Notes: generated from the sequence alone by a model not told the origin. A DNA stretch of 64,000 bases from Pseudomonas californiensis (GCF_021147775.1 NZ_JAGTPK010000007.1:161524-225523), one strand, 5' to 3'; positions 24,393-33,727 are shown, counted from the first letter of the stretch. Program-made: numbers and translations.

Positions 24393-25217
24393 ATGCTGCG
24401 TTTTATCGCCCCCTTGCTTGCCTTGCTGCTATGTCTACCTGCCCAGGCCGACAGTTTCATCACCCGCGCCCTGAACAAACCGGTGCCCGGCGGCGTTGCC
24501 GTCGTGGATCTGGGCACAGGCGCGCAGGCACCTACTGCGACTTATCAAGGCAAACCGGTGCTCGTGGTCAAGGAACAGGGCGTTCGCTGGCTGGCCATCG
24601 TCGGTATTCCGTTGACGATCAAACCCGGCACCCAGCAATTGGCGAGTGGCGGTCGCACTCTGACCTTCACGGTGGGTAACAAGAATTATCCAGAACAGCG
24701 CATCACGCTCAAGAACAAGCGGCAGGTAAACCCAAACCCGGAAGACACCAAACGCATTGAGGGCGAATTGGCCGAGCAGATCCGTGCGTATCGCAGCTTC
24801 AGCCCCGGTACGCCCAGCAACCTGATCCTCGACAAGCCGGTCAACGGCCCGCTGTCGAGCAAGTTTGGCGTTCGACGCTTTTTCAATGGCGAGGAGCGTA
24901 ACCCTCATGCAGGCCTGGACTTCGCTGTTCCCGCTGGCACGCCCATCAAATCTCCAGCCGCTGGCAAGGTGATTCTGATCGGCGATTACTTCTTCAATGG
25001 CAATACAGTGTTCGTTGACCATGGCCAGGGTTTCATCAGCATGTTCTGTCACATGTCGAAGATTGACGTAAAAACCGGTGACAACGTGCCGCGTGGTGGC
25101 GTCGTCGGCAAGGTGGGCGCAACGGGCCGTGCGACTGGCCCGCACATGCACTGGAACGTCAGCCTGAACGACGCCCGCGTCGATCCAGCCATCTTCATTG
25201 GTGCGTTTCAGCCTTAA
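24393..25217 (+). CDS. Peptidase M23 (LytM-type), exported
   Basis: A 274-residue protein with a signal peptide (MLRFIAPLLALLLCLPAQA). The N-terminal domain is about residues 30-110, and the M23 domain about 150-270. The LytM zinc site is complete: H172 and D176 (PHAGLD) and H251-M-H253 (GPHMHW), with H220 also conserved (FCHMSK). It should therefore be an active periplasmic endopeptidase on peptidoglycan, not a degenerate activator. It starts eight bases after xseA and is probably co-transcribed. Confidence 0.88.
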   Translation: MLRFIAPLLALLLCLPAQADSFITRALNKPVPGGVAVVDLGTGAQAPTATYQGKPVLVVKEQGVRWLAIVGIPLTIKPGTQQLASGGRTLTFTVGNKNYPEQRITLKNKRQVNPNPEDTKRIEGELAEQIRAYRSFSPGTPSNLILDKPVNGPLSSKFGVRRFFNGEERNPHAGLDFAVPAGTPIKSPAAGKVILIGDYFFNGNTVFVDHGQGFISMFCHMSKIDVKTGDNVPRGGVVGKVGATGRATGPHMHWNVSLNDARVDPAIFIGAFQP

Positions 25218-25358
25218 GGCTTCAAGCGTTTCCCCGGATCGTCCTCAGCGTTTCGCAGCACATCTGCGACTGCGAAGCTCTCGTCTCACTGGCAACGCCC
25301 GACAGCGCTGCGGGCATCACCTCTGCATGTTTTCCTCGCTGACCATTCGAAACATTAC

Positions 25359-25380
25359 GTTTAAGTTTCATTTAAGTTTC
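25359..25380 (+). repeat. Tandem direct repeat TTTAAGTTTC upstream of DUF4214 gene
   Basis: TTTAAGTTTC occurs at 25360-25369 and 25371-25380, an 11-base period, 47 bases before the DUF4214 start. Read as CGTTTA-N5-CATTTA it resembles direct-repeat sites of OmpR-type response regulators such as PhoP. Binding is inferred only. Confidence 0.4.
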
Positions 25381-25426
25381 CGATCGTACTGTGCCAGACA
25401 CACAATCCCTCGGAAGGAAATACGGC

Positions 25427-26089
25427 ATGTCTGATAATGATCTGAAGCGCTTTGATATTGTTTCTGGCGAGATTCAGCGAGTTTATGAATCTGACGACGG
25501 CCGCTGGGAATTGGAGCACATTGACGCTGACGAGACCTATACGCTGTCGGGTTCTGATGTCGTGCATACCGAGCGCGATGATGGCCTGCTGGAAACCACG
25601 GTTTACCGTGATCTTGACGGGTCTGGCACTTTTCGAGAAATTTCGTCTTCTTATAGCAGCCCCGATCAAACAGACAGCCCGGTCCCCGTGGCCTCAGATG
25701 CGTCACTGGCGCGCCTTTACATGGCCGTATTTGATCGAGCACCGGATCAGGAAGGCTTCCGCTACTGGGAGCAGCAACTGGACCGCGGCATGGAGTTCGA
25801 TGACGTCGCTGAAAGCTTTATAAAAAGCCCAGAATTCTCGCAGACCTACAGCACGCTGGACAATGCCGCATTTATTGATCGGGTTTATCTGAATGTGCTG
25901 GATCGCAACGCCGATGCCGCTGGCAAGAACTTGTGGGTGGGTCAGCTCGAAAATGACATACAAGACAGGGAAGACGTAGTGATTGGCTTCTCAGAGTCTG
26001 CCGAGTTCGTGGCGTTGAGCGCCGACTCAGTCGATGCTTTTCTGCAACTGGTTGGCCAGCCACCGGCGGTCGCGGAAAACACCTTCTGA
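25427..26089 (+). CDS. DUF4214 domain protein
   Basis: A 220-residue acidic protein. ATG 25427 (MSDNDLKRFDIVSGE) has a good GGAAGGA site; an earlier GTG frame start lacks one. After about 85 residues of unknown fold it has DUF4214-type repeats, each with an LYxxVFDRAPDxEGxxYW pattern: ARLYMAVFDRAPDQEGFRYW and DRVYLNVLDRNADAAGKNLW, each followed by F-xx-S-xEF. Such domains are common in large secreted or S-layer proteins, but here there is no signal peptide or adhesin part. Function is unknown. Confidence 0.75.
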   Translation: MSDNDLKRFDIVSGEIQRVYESDDGRWELEHIDADETYTLSGSDVVHTERDDGLLETTVYRDLDGSGTFREISSSYSSPDQTDSPVPVASDASLARLYMAVFDRAPDQEGFRYWEQQLDRGMEFDDVAESFIKSPEFSQTYSTLDNAAFIDRVYLNVLDRNADAAGKNLWVGQLENDIQDREDVVIGFSESAEFVALSADSVDAFLQLVGQPPAVAENTF

Positions 26090-26104
26090 TGACGCTAATG
26101 CAAG

Positions 26105-26130
26105 CGGGCCCGGATCAGGGCCCGTTCATT
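26105..26130 (+). terminator. Terminator after DUF4214 gene
   Basis: CGGGCCC (26105-26111) and GGGCCCG (26118-26124) pair around a 6-base loop and are followed by TTCATT, 15 bases after the stop codon. Confidence 0.65.
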
Positions 26131-26600
26131 GAGTAGCCAGCCAGGCACTTGATCTGGCGCGTCCTTCGCCTCAGATATATTGCGAGACCCCTCCGTAGCG
26201 CTAGTACGGTGTTCCCGCCTGTTCTTCCTACTTTCTGAGCATTTCGGGCCAGCAATCGCTGCGATGGGTCACTGCGCACTGGCTTCGCGAAGCATCTTTG
26301 CGCTGAGCCGGCTTCAGCAACAATTAATAAGTTCAGAATTGACTTATTCCGCTATAAAAAAGCTTAATTCTGCTTTTTTCGAGAATTTATCCCATATTTT
26401 TTCAAGTGCTTGCCAACCTTCACCCCAGTGGTTAACTTGGCCTCATGAAAACCTCTCAAACACTTATCCTGCTGCGCCAGCACCGGTGTCTCAGCCTCGT
26501 CAGTGCACGACTGCAAAGCTGAATCGAGTTGCCTCGCCCGCTGTATTTGTAATGGCTGGCCGCCTTTTCTCGGCCCACTCTGTACTCAAGGACTGTTCAC
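26131..26600 (+). other. 470-bp leader region of leuA
   Basis: No long gene is supported. The AT-rich middle holds a perfect inverted repeat AAAAAAGC (26356-26363) / GCTTTTTT (26372-26379), which could terminate transcription on either strand. A possible 25-codon leader peptide follows at 26445, and a GGCCG/CGGCC hairpin lies at about 26558-26575, close to the leuA ribosome site. Confidence 0.4.
26445..26522 (+). CDS. Possible leuA leader peptide
   Basis: ATG 26445 opens a 25-codon frame (MKTSQTLILLRQHRC then LSLVSARLQS) ending in TGA 26522, 78 bases before leuA. Six of 25 codons are leucine, with L-I-L-L in a row, as expected of a leucine-sensing attenuator. The ribosome site is weak and the hairpin after it lacks a proper T run, so this remains a candidate. 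Confidence 0.35.
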   Translation: MKTSQTLILLRQHRCLSLVSARLQS

Positions 26601-28271
26601 ATGACCATGCTCACCGATCCCTCGAAAAAGTACCGCGCCTTTCCCACCATCAATCTGCCTGACCGTACATGGCCTTCCAAGACCATTAATACGGCGCCGA
26701 TCTGGTGCAGTTCTGACCTGCGCGACGGTAACCAATCGCTGATCGAGCCAATGGATGCGGTCAAAAAGCTGCGCTTCTGGAAAACGCTGGTCAGTGTCGG
26801 CGTCAAGGAAATCGAGGCGTCGTTCCCGGCCGCATCGCAAACCGATTTCGATTTCGTGCGTACGTTGATTGAAGACGGGCACATCCCGGATGACACCACC
26901 ATTCAGGTGCTGACCCAGGGCCGCGAAGATCTGATCGCGCGCACCTTCGAATCGCTGCGCGGTGCCAAGAAAGCCATCGTTCACCTCTATAACGCGACCA
27001 GCCCTTCTTTCCGCCGCATTGTTTTCAATCAGGACAAGGCCGGCGTCAAGGAGATCGCAGTCAACGCTGCCAAACTGTTCGTCAAGTTTGCAGCGCAGCA
27101 GCCTGAAACCCAGTGGACTTTCGAGTATTCGCCAGAGACGTTCAGTGCCACCGAACTTGAGTTCGCCAAAGAAGTCTGTGACGCAGTCATCGAGGTATGG
27201 AACCCGACACCAGAGAACAAGGTAATCCTCAACCTCCCGGCCACGGTGGAAGTGGCGACACCTAACGTCTATGCCGACCAGATCGAGTGGTTTGGCCGTC
27301 ACATCAACCGTCGCGACAGCGTGTTGATCAGTCTGCACACTCACAATGACCGCGGAACTGGCGTTGCGGCCACCGAACTGGGCCTGATGGCCGGTGCAGA
27401 TCGTGTCGAAGGCTGTCTGTTCGGCAATGGCGAGCGTACTGGCAACGTCGACCTGGTGACTGTCGCGCTGAACCTGTACACCCAGGGCATCAACCCTGAG
27501 CTGGATTTCTCCGATATCGACGGCGTGCGCAAAGTCGTCGAAGAGTGCAACCAGATCCCGGTTCATCCACGTCACCCATATGTGGGCGACCTGGTCCACA
27601 CCGCCTTCTCCGGCTCGCACCAGGATGCGATCCGCAAGGGTTTCACCCAACAGAAGGAAGGCGAGCTGTGGGAGGTTCCGTACCTGCCAATCGACCCAGC
27701 GGATATTGGTCGCAGCTATGAGGCGGTGATTCGCGTCAACAGCCAGTCCGGCAAAGGCGGCATTGCGTACCTTCTGGAACAGGAATACGGCATTGCCCTG
27801 CCCCGCCGTATGCAGATCGAGTTCAGCCAGGTTGTACAGGGCGAAACCGACCGCCTGGGCCTCGAAATGACGGCTGAACAGATTCACTCGCTGCTGCGTC
27901 GCGAGTACCTGCAAGCCAACGTGCCTTATGCGCTGATCAGCCACAAGCTGCAGGAAGAAAATGGCAACAGCTCGGTTGACGCCGAAGTGCATGTCGATGG
28001 CGAAACCCAGCATTGGCGCGGCAAAGGCAAGGGTGCTTTGGAAGCGCTCGTGGCAGGCTTGCCGATTGCTGTTGAAATCATGGATTACAACGAGCATGCC
28101 ATCGGTTCGGGCACCACAGCCAAAGCGGCGGCCTACATTGAGCTGCGCGTCAATGGTGATCGCGCTGTGCATGGTGTGGGGATTGACGAGAACATCACCA
28201 CGGCCAGCTTCCGTGCGCTGTTCAGTGCTCTCAATCGCTCACTGAGCCAAGCGCAAGCCAAGGCAGCCTGA
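26601..28271 (+). CDS. leuA: 2-isopropylmalate synthase
   Basis: A 556-residue enzyme of the longer LeuA class. It condenses acetyl-CoA with 2-oxoisovalerate in the first step of leucine synthesis. The catalytic R41-D42 lies in [12 protein letters not shown], and the metal-binding HTH of the TIM barrel in [11 protein letters not shown]. The C-terminal LeuA regulatory domain, the site of leucine feedback, covers about residues 430-556 ([14 protein letters not shown]). AGGA is eight bases before ATG 26601. The gene stands alone and ends at a terminator. Confidence 0.96.
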   Translation: MTMLTDPSKKYRAFPTINLPDRTWPSKTINTAPIWCSSDLRDGNQSLIEPMDAVKKLRFWKTLVSVGVKEIEASFPAASQTDFDFVRTLIEDGHIPDDTTIQVLTQGREDLIARTFESLRGAKKAIVHLYNATSPSFRRIVFNQDKAGVKEIAVNAAKLFVKFAAQQPETQWTFEYSPETFSATELEFAKEVCDAVIEVWNPTPENKVILNLPATVEVATPNVYADQIEWFGRHINRRDSVLISLHTHNDRGTGVAATELGLMAGADRVEGCLFGNGERTGNVDLVTVALNLYTQGINPELDFSDIDGVRKVVEECNQIPVHPRHPYVGDLVHTAFSGSHQDAIRKGFTQQKEGELWEVPYLPIDPADIGRSYEAVIRVNSQSGKGGIAYLLEQEYGIALPRRMQIEFSQVVQGETDRLGLEMTAEQIHSLLRREYLQANVPYALISHKLQEENGNSSVDAEVHVDGETQHWRGKGKGALEALVAGLPIAVEIMDYNEHAIGSGTTAKAAAYIELRVNGDRAVHGVGIDENITTASFRALFSALNRSLSQAQAKAA

Positions 28272-28279
28272 TCGAGCAC

Positions 28280-28313
28280 AAGGGCAGCGAGCCTGACTCC
28301 GCTGCCCTTTTTT
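28280..28313 (+). terminator. Terminator of leuA
   Basis: AAGGGCAGCG (28280-28289) and CGCTGCCCTT (28300-28309) form a 10-bp stem followed by a T run, 9 bases after the leuA stop. Confidence 0.85.
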
Positions 28314-28641
28314 ACGTTGCGAGACGTCTCTCGCGTCCTGGTCACGCTGGCCTGCGGGCCTCTTTCATTTCGCGCATGACCCTGTCCGTTTCGGCATAAT
28401 CTTTTTATTTATGCTGTGGTAGCATGCTGCCTTTATTCCTGACTGGCGCACATCCAACGGCAATTCATAAGCTGAAGATGCCATTCTGGACTTACCTGCC
28501 AGCTACATTCTTTCTATAAAAACCAAAACGACTACTGCATTGTTTTCCGGACGAAAAGAATGCACGGGCAGACCGACCGTGCATTGAAATTACCATCGGC
28601 CTCGGTAACGCTGAGCTGATCCAATCACATTTGGAGCGATT
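28314..28641 (+). other. Leader/control region before oxaloacetate decarboxylase, with 9-bp inverted repeat
   Basis: No gene is seen in these 328 bases. AATGCACGG (28559-28567) and CCGTGCATT (28577-28585) form a perfect inverted repeat 57 bases before the next start codon. This fits an operator or an mRNA leader hairpin. There is no T run, so it is not a terminator. Confidence 0.45.
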
Positions 28642-29511
28642 ATGCCCAAGGCTTCCCATCAAGACCTGCGTCGCAGCTTTCGCGCTCTTACTTCTTCAGA
28701 TTCGTGCTTTCACACAGCCTCGGTGTTTGACCCCATGTCGGCCCGAATCGCCGCAGACCTGGGTTTTGAAGTCGGCATCCTCGGTGGCTCGGTAGCCTCC
28801 TTGCAGGTACTCGCCGCTCCCGACTTTGCACTTATTACTCTCAGCGAATTCGTTGAACAGGCCACGCGCATTGGCCGCGTTGCCCAACTTCCCGTCATTG
28901 CGGACGCCGACCATGGTTATGGCAATGCCCTTAACGTCATGCGCACCGTTACTGAACTGGAGCGCGCAGGTATTTCTGCGCTGACGATCGAAGATACCCT
29001 GCTGCCGGCCCAGTTTGGCCGCAAGTCTACCGATCTGATTTCCACAGCCGAAGGCGTCGGCAAGATTCGCGCGGCGCTGGAAGCACGCGTTGATCCGGAG
29101 CTGTCGATCTTCGCCCGCACCAACGCGGCGATCATCCCCGTGCAAGAAGCCATCAGTCGCGTCCAGCAGTACCAGAGCGCTGGCGCTGATGGAATCACCA
29201 TTGTCGGCATCCGAGACTTCGAGCACCTGGCACAGATTTCCGAAGGGCTGACCGTTCCGCTTATGCTGGTGACCTACGGCAACCCGGAGCTGCACGACAA
29301 CCAGCGCCTTGCTGAAATGGGCGTACGGATCTGCGTGGATGGGCACGCAGCCTACTTCGCAGCGATCAAGGCGACCTACGACTGCCTGCGTGAACAGCGC
29401 CAGATACTTGGCAGCACCTCGAACATGAGCGCGACCGAGCTGACCCACACCTACACGAAGCCGGAAGACTACGTCGAGTGGGCGAAGAAGTTCATGAACG
29501 TCAACGAGTAA
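28642..29511 (+). CDS. Oxaloacetate decarboxylase (PEP mutase/isocitrate lyase superfamily)
   Basis: A 289-residue TIM-barrel enzyme of the PEP mutase/isocitrate lyase superfamily. It matches the pseudomonad oxaloacetate decarboxylase group (P. aeruginosa PA4872 is the studied member). The Mg-binding acidic stretch is [11 protein letters not shown] (D88, D90). H235 in CVDGHAAYF is at the position typical of this decarboxylase group. The enzyme turns oxaloacetate into pyruvate and CO2 in the cytosol. GGAG precedes the ATG. It is a single gene with its own terminator. Confidence 0.88.
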   Translation: MPKASHQDLRRSFRALTSSDSCFHTASVFDPMSARIAADLGFEVGILGGSVASLQVLAAPDFALITLSEFVEQATRIGRVAQLPVIADADHGYGNALNVMRTVTELERAGISALTIEDTLLPAQFGRKSTDLISTAEGVGKIRAALEARVDPELSIFARTNAAIIPVQEAISRVQQYQSAGADGITIVGIRDFEHLAQISEGLTVPLMLVTYGNPELHDNQRLAEMGVRICVDGHAAYFAAIKATYDCLREQRQILGSTSNMSATELTHTYTKPEDYVEWAKKFMNVNE

Positions 29512-29540
29512 GCCAGAAGCGCTACACGGTGCCTGTAACG

Positions 29541-29576
29541 AAAAAGCCTCCGTCTCAACCGAGACGGAGGCTTTTT
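29541..29576. terminator. Bidirectional terminator
   Basis: AAAAAGCCTCCGTCTC and GAGACGGAGGCTTTTT are perfectly complementary around AACC. With A and T runs on both sides it serves the decarboxylase gene and the convergent FlxA-like gene. Confidence 0.95.
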
Positions 29577-29593
29577 GCTATGCAACAACAGGA

Positions 29594-30022
29594 TCAAGCT
29601 GTGGTGTTGACGCCACCTTCGTTCATAAGTTGCAACAGCGAGCCTTGCAGGGTCTGAAGAGCAGCGTTGGTCGCTACGATTTGAGCCTGAATAGACATGG
29701 CACGCTGAGCTTTTTCTTCAGGCGTACCGGAACCGTTCTGAACAGCCGCCAGCTGCGCCTGCTCTTGAGCCAGTTGTTTTTGGGTCTGTTTGATCTGCTC
29801 CTTTATCCTGTCGATGGTTTCATCGAGAGCAGACTTGCTCGACCCTCCCGCACTACCGCCGGACGCCGCGTTGGTCGTTGCGCCTTCCAGGGACACCTCA
29901 GTCGTTTTCTTGTCATCCGTCGTCGTGTTTGCAGCAGCGGCCGCCTGCGCGTCCTTGGTAGTTACCGACAATGAGAACGAGCTTGAGTAAGCACTGAGCG
30001 TGGACGTATTGATAGTAGTCAT
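29594..30022 (-). CDS. FlxA-like coiled-coil protein
   Basis: A 142-residue protein. ATG 30022 (MTTINTSTLSAYSSSF) has GGAG six bases upstream; the longer frame to 30079 has no such site. The first 65 residues are Ser/Thr/Ala-rich and low in complexity. A coiled coil runs from about residue 66 to 110 (DETIDRIKEQIKQTQKQLAQ and on), then a second helix (SIQAQIVATNAALQTLQGSL). This is the pattern of FlxA-family proteins, named after a flagellar-regulon gene in E. coli. No flagellar genes are near, and the biochemical role is unknown. Confidence 0.6.
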   Translation of the reverse strand: MTTINTSTLSAYSSSFSLSVTTKDAQAAAAANTTTDDKKTTEVSLEGATTNAASGGSAGGSSKSALDETIDRIKEQIKQTQKQLAQEQAQLAAVQNGSGTPEEKAQRAMSIQAQIVATNAALQTLQGSLLQLMNEGGVNTTA

Positions 30023-30082
30023 GACGATCTCCGAGGGTTCTGGACTCACTATCGGCGGCCTTGTAACAATCTGAAGCACTTT

Positions 30083-30874
30083 TTAATGAATAATAAATGA
30101 ATCTGCGTCCAGCCCTGCCGGAAAGCGTGTCCGGTAGGCTTGCAGGTCCGTGGCGCTCAACGTCGCCTGAAAGACACCATCCGCCTCACCAGCGCCCAGA
30201 AGGCTCTCTCCCTGAAAATCCAGCACCTGGCTGTCGCCCGTGTAAGCGAACCCCTTGCCGTCCGTTCCAACACGGTTAACCGCCGCCACATAACACAGGT
30301 TTTCGATGGCTCTGGCGGGCAACAAGCGGTTCCAGTGCATGCGTCGAGCTCCTGGCCAGTTGGCGGTATAAAGCAACAGGTCTGTGTCCTGTGAATCGCG
30401 ACTCCAGACCGGAAAGCGCAGGTCATAACAAATCAACGGCCGAATGCGCCAACCGTTGAGCTCGAACATGACTTGTCGATCGCCTGGCGAATAGTGCTCG
30501 TGCTCACCCGCCATGCGGAACAGGTGGCGTTTGTCGTAATGCAGCAGCTCGCCGTCAGGACGCGCCCACAGCAGGCGATTACGATGAGTACCATCGGCTG
30601 CGCGAATGATCACGCTGCCGGTAATGACCGCATTGATACGTTTGGCCTGGGCCAGCATCCAGACCGAAGTAGGCCCTTCTTCTGGCTCTGCCAGTTTTTC
30701 CGACTCCATGGAAAAGCCCGTCGTGAACATTTCCGGCAGGATCACCAGATCGGCTTCTGGTGCTTGATCAAGCAACGTCTCGAAGTGTTCAAGATTGGCT
30801 TCGCGGTCGTGCCAGACCAGTGTGGTCTGCACCAGGGCGATATTCAGGTTAGGTAACTGACTCAAATCGCGCAT
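30083..30874 (-). CDS. Omega-amidase / nitrilase-superfamily hydrolase (YafV type)
   Basis: A 263-residue carbon-nitrogen hydrolase. The catalytic triad is visible: E48 (VILPEMFTTGF), K115 (HYDKRHLF) and C149 (PLICYDLRFP). YafV/NIT2-type enzymes hydrolyse alpha-ketoglutaramate and related omega-amides. ATG 30874 overlaps the end of the aminotransferase gene by 13 bases. Pairing with a glutamine-using aminotransferase makes the transaminase/omega-amidase reaction chemically sensible: the amidase removes the keto-acid product and pulls the transamination forward. The function is inferred from family plus context. Confidence 0.88.
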   Translation of the reverse strand: MRDLSQLPNLNIALVQTTLVWHDREANLEHFETLLDQAPEADLVILPEMFTTGFSMESEKLAEPEEGPTSVWMLAQAKRINAVITGSVIIRAADGTHRNRLLWARPDGELLHYDKRHLFRMAGEHEHYSPGDRQVMFELNGWRIRPLICYDLRFPVWSRDSQDTDLLLYTANWPGARRMHWNRLLPARAIENLCYVAAVNRVGTDGKGFAYTGDSQVLDFQGESLLGAGEADGVFQATLSATDLQAYRTRFPAGLDADSFIIH

Positions 30875-32010
30875 AGTCTCTCCGCTGCCTGACGCAGCGT
30901 CTCCTCCTGCTTGGCAAAGCACAAACGGATCAGGCGCTGGCCTTGCGGTGGGCTCTGGTAGAACACCGATATCGGGATACTGGCGACGCCGTGTTCGCGC
31001 GTCATCCACAACGCCATGTCGACGTCATCCAGGTCGGGCCGAATCTGTGAATAGTCAACCAGCTGAAAATACGTGCCGCCCACACGTTTGAAGCTGAAGC
31101 GCGAGGCTGCAAGCTGATCACAGAAATAGTCACGCTTGGCTTGATAGAATGCGGGCAGCTCATCGACATGCTCGGGATGCTCAGCCATGAACTCAGCCAG
31201 GGCGAACTGCAAGGGTGTCACGCCGCAAAAACTCACGTACTGATGCACCTTGCGCAATTCGGCCGTCAAGGCCGGTGGCGCGACCACGTAGCCGGTTTTC
31301 CAGCCTGTCACGTGATACGTTTTGCCGAATGAGCTGACCACGAAAGCGCGCTGATACAGCGCTTCGTGATCCAGCACGCTGACATGCTGGAGACCGTCGA
31401 ATACCAGGTGCTCGTACACTTCGTCGCTCAGCAGATAGATATCGCGGTCGGCAATCAGCGCGGCCAACCGATCAAGCTCGGCACGACTGATCAGTGCCCC
31501 GCTCGGGTTGTGGGGGCTGTTGATGACGATCATGCGCGTGCGCGGGCTCAGGGCATCGGTCAGCTTCTGCCAATCAATGGAGAAGTCATCCAGACCAAGC
31601 TGCACATGCACGCAACGTCCACCGGCCAGTTGGACAGCTGGCTCATAACTGTCGTAGCACGGGTCAAAAATGATGACCTCGTCACCGGAACGGATAACGC
31701 TCTGGATGGCACAGAAGATTGCCTGGGTCGCCCCCGGCGTAATGGTAATTTCGCTGTCGGCATTGACTTGACGACCGTAACTGCGGGCAATCTTGGCCGC
31801 GACCTGCTGGCGCAGAGCTGGCAAGCCGGTCATCGGCGAGTATTGGTTATGACCCTGCATCACATGCTTGCAGACTGCATCACGCAACGCCTGCGGCCCG
31901 TCGAAATCGGGAAAACCCTGAGACAGATTGATACCGCCGGTTTCGGCAGCCAGCTGGGACATGGTAGTGAAAATGGTGGTGCCCACATTAGGCAACTTGC
32001 TGTCGATCAT
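30862..32010 (-). CDS. Methionine/glutamine aminotransferase (YbdL-like)
   Basis: A 382-residue class I/II PLP aminotransferase. The PLP lysine is K230 (SSFGKTYHVTGWKTG). Other family motifs are SPHNPSGAL, LLSDEVYEHLVFDG and the N-terminal INLSQGFPDFDGP. The start ATG 32010 (MIDSKLPNVGTTIFT) fits YbdL relatives; the longer frame overlaps the terminator. YbdL-type enzymes prefer methionine, and relatives recycle ketomethiobutyrate in methionine salvage using glutamine, which fits the overlapping omega-amidase gene. It is cytosolic. Confidence 0.87.
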   Translation of the reverse strand: MIDSKLPNVGTTIFTTMSQLAAETGGINLSQGFPDFDGPQALRDAVCKHVMQGHNQYSPMTGLPALRQQVAAKIARSYGRQVNADSEITITPGATQAIFCAIQSVIRSGDEVIIFDPCYDSYEPAVQLAGGRCVHVQLGLDDFSIDWQKLTDALSPRTRMIVINSPHNPSGALISRAELDRLAALIADRDIYLLSDEVYEHLVFDGLQHVSVLDHEALYQRAFVVSSFGKTYHVTGWKTGYVVAPPALTAELRKVHQYVSFCGVTPLQFALAEFMAEHPEHVDELPAFYQAKRDYFCDQLAASRFSFKRVGGTYFQLVDYSQIRPDLDDVDMALWMTREHGVASIPISVFYQSPPQGQRLIRLCFAKQEETLRQAAERLCAI

Positions 32011-32082
32011 GGAGCCCTTTCCCTGAAATCCCCCGACACCACGGCGGCACGGGTCAGGCAGGATAGCCCATCGAGCGCGCAT

Positions 32083-32109
32083 AAAAAAAGGCGCCAGTGG
32101 CGCCTTTTT
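32083..32109. terminator. Bidirectional terminator after der
   Basis: GGCGCC-AGT-GGCGCC (32090-32104) is flanked by seven A and five T. On the minus strand it ends der transcription 14 bases after the stop and separates it from the aminotransferase gene. Confidence 0.9.
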
Positions 32110-32122
32110 CCAGGTTGCTGAC

Positions 32123-33592
32123 TCAGCGCTTGTCGCGGCGCTTCTTGTCGGCTTTCTTGTGGTGCGACATCATCCGACGCTTCTTGTTGACCTGGCGGTC
32201 AGTCAGCGTGTTCTTGTTACCTTCGTACGGGTTCTCGCCACCTTTGAACTCGATACGGATCGGAGTACCGACCAGTTTCAGTACACGACGGTAAGTGTTT
32301 TCCAGATACCGGACGTAAGACTTGGGTACTTTCTCGACCTGGTTGCCGTGAATCACGATCAATGGCGGGTTGGCACCACCCAAGTGCGCGTAACGCAGCT
32401 TGATGCGGCGGCTGCCGACCATCGGCGGCGCATGCTCGCTGACAGCGTCTTCCAGAATCTGGGTCAGACGGCTGGTTGGCCAGCGCGTAACGGCCGACTT
32501 GAACGAGTTCTGCACCGACTGATAGAGGTTGCCCACGCCCGTGCCGTGCATGGCCGAGATGAAGTGAATGTCTGCGAAGTCGACGAAAAACAGACGACGT
32601 TCCAGCTCAACCTTCACAAAGTCACGCTCGCCGGGGGTCATGCCATCCCATTTGTTCAGCGCGATGACCAGTGCACGACCAGATTCCAGCGCAAAACCGA
32701 GCAGGTTGAGGTCGTGATCGACCACACCTTCGCGGGCGTCCATCACGAAGATCACCACGTTGGCGTCCTTGATGGCCTGCAGCGTTTTGACCACCGAGAA
32801 CTTTTCAACCTCCTCGTGGATCTTGCCGCGCTTGCGCACACCAGCGGTGTCAATCAGCGTGTACTTCTCGTCATTCCGCTCGAACGGGATGTAGATACTG
32901 TCGCGCGTGGTGCCCGGCTGGTCGTAAACGATGACCCGGTCTTCGCCAAGCATGCGGTTGACCAGCGTCGACTTGCCGACGTTCGGACGACCGATGATCG
33001 CGATCTTGATACCGTCTTTTTCGCTTGGGCCTGGAATGCGCTTGGCTTCTTCGCCTTCAGCGACTTCCTCGATCTCGCCCTCTTCGAGCTCGTCCTCATC
33101 CTTCGGGAATTCCCGCAGGGCGATTTCGAGCATCTGCGAGATACCACGACCGTGAGCACCGGCCACCGGAATGGCGTCACCCAGACCCATCGGGCTGAAC
33201 TCGGCACGCGCCAGGTTCTCGTCGATGTTATCAATCTTGTTGGCAACCACATAAGAACGCTTGTTGCGCTTGCGCAGGTGCTCACCAATCATCTGATCGG
33301 CGGCGGTATAGCCTGCGCGGGCGTCCACGAGAAACAGCACAACATCGGCTTCTTCGATGGCGAGCAGCGACTGCTCGGCCATTTTTTCGTCCATGCCATG
33401 CTCGTCACCAGATATACCGCCGGTGTCGATCAGAATATAGGAGCGCCCTTGCCACTTCGCCTCTCCGTATTGGCGATCACGGGTAAGACCGGACAGATCG
33501 CCGACAATGGCGTCGCGGGTCCTGGTCAGGCGGTTGAACATGGTGGACTTGCCGACGTTCGGTCGACCCACCAGGGCGATTACGGGAACCAT
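32123..33592 (-). CDS. der: Ribosome assembly GTPase Der (EngA)
   Basis: A 489-residue protein with two tandem GTPase domains. The P-loops are [11 protein letters not shown] near residue 5 and [10 protein letters not shown] near residue 200, joined by an acidic linker ([19 protein letters not shown]). A KH-like domain and a Lys/Arg-rich tail ([13 protein letters not shown]) follow. Der acts in 50S ribosome maturation. ATG 33592 has GGAG six bases upstream; the frame opens four codons earlier. It is the last gene of the hisS-yfgM-bamB-der group. Confidence 0.96.
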   Translation of the reverse strand: MVPVIALVGRPNVGKSTMFNRLTRTRDAIVGDLSGLTRDRQYGEAKWQGRSYILIDTGGISGDEHGMDEKMAEQSLLAIEEADVVLFLVDARAGYTAADQMIGEHLRKRNKRSYVVANKIDNIDENLARAEFSPMGLGDAIPVAGAHGRGISQMLEIALREFPKDEDELEEGEIEEVAEGEEAKRIPGPSEKDGIKIAIIGRPNVGKSTLVNRMLGEDRVIVYDQPGTTRDSIYIPFERNDEKYTLIDTAGVRKRGKIHEEVEKFSVVKTLQAIKDANVVIFVMDAREGVVDHDLNLLGFALESGRALVIALNKWDGMTPGERDFVKVELERRLFFVDFADIHFISAMHGTGVGNLYQSVQNSFKSAVTRWPTSRLTQILEDAVSEHAPPMVGSRRIKLRYAHLGGANPPLIVIHGNQVEKVPKSYVRYLENTYRRVLKLVGTPIRIEFKGGENPYEGNKNTLTDRQVNKKRRMMSHHKKADKKRRDKR

Positions 33593-33621
33593 GCGGCTCT
33601 CCACTTCGTTATTTCAGAAAA

Positions 33622-33647
33622 TACAAAAGCCGCTGCAGGGCAGCGGC
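33622..33647 (-). terminator. Hairpin with T run between bamB and der
   Basis: On the minus strand GCCGCTGC/GCAGCGGC (33629-33647, 3-base loop) is followed by TTTTGTATTTT. It lies between bamB and the der ATG, so it should reduce read-through from bamB into der. Two further GC-rich inverted repeats lie between it and the bamB stop. Confidence 0.6.
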
Positions 33648-33727
33648 CGGAGTTCGGAGCGGCGCTCGAAAGCACCGCAGCCTTGCCGAGGCAAGGTCAC
33701 CCGGGACCGCAGCCCCGGGCGTTACAA

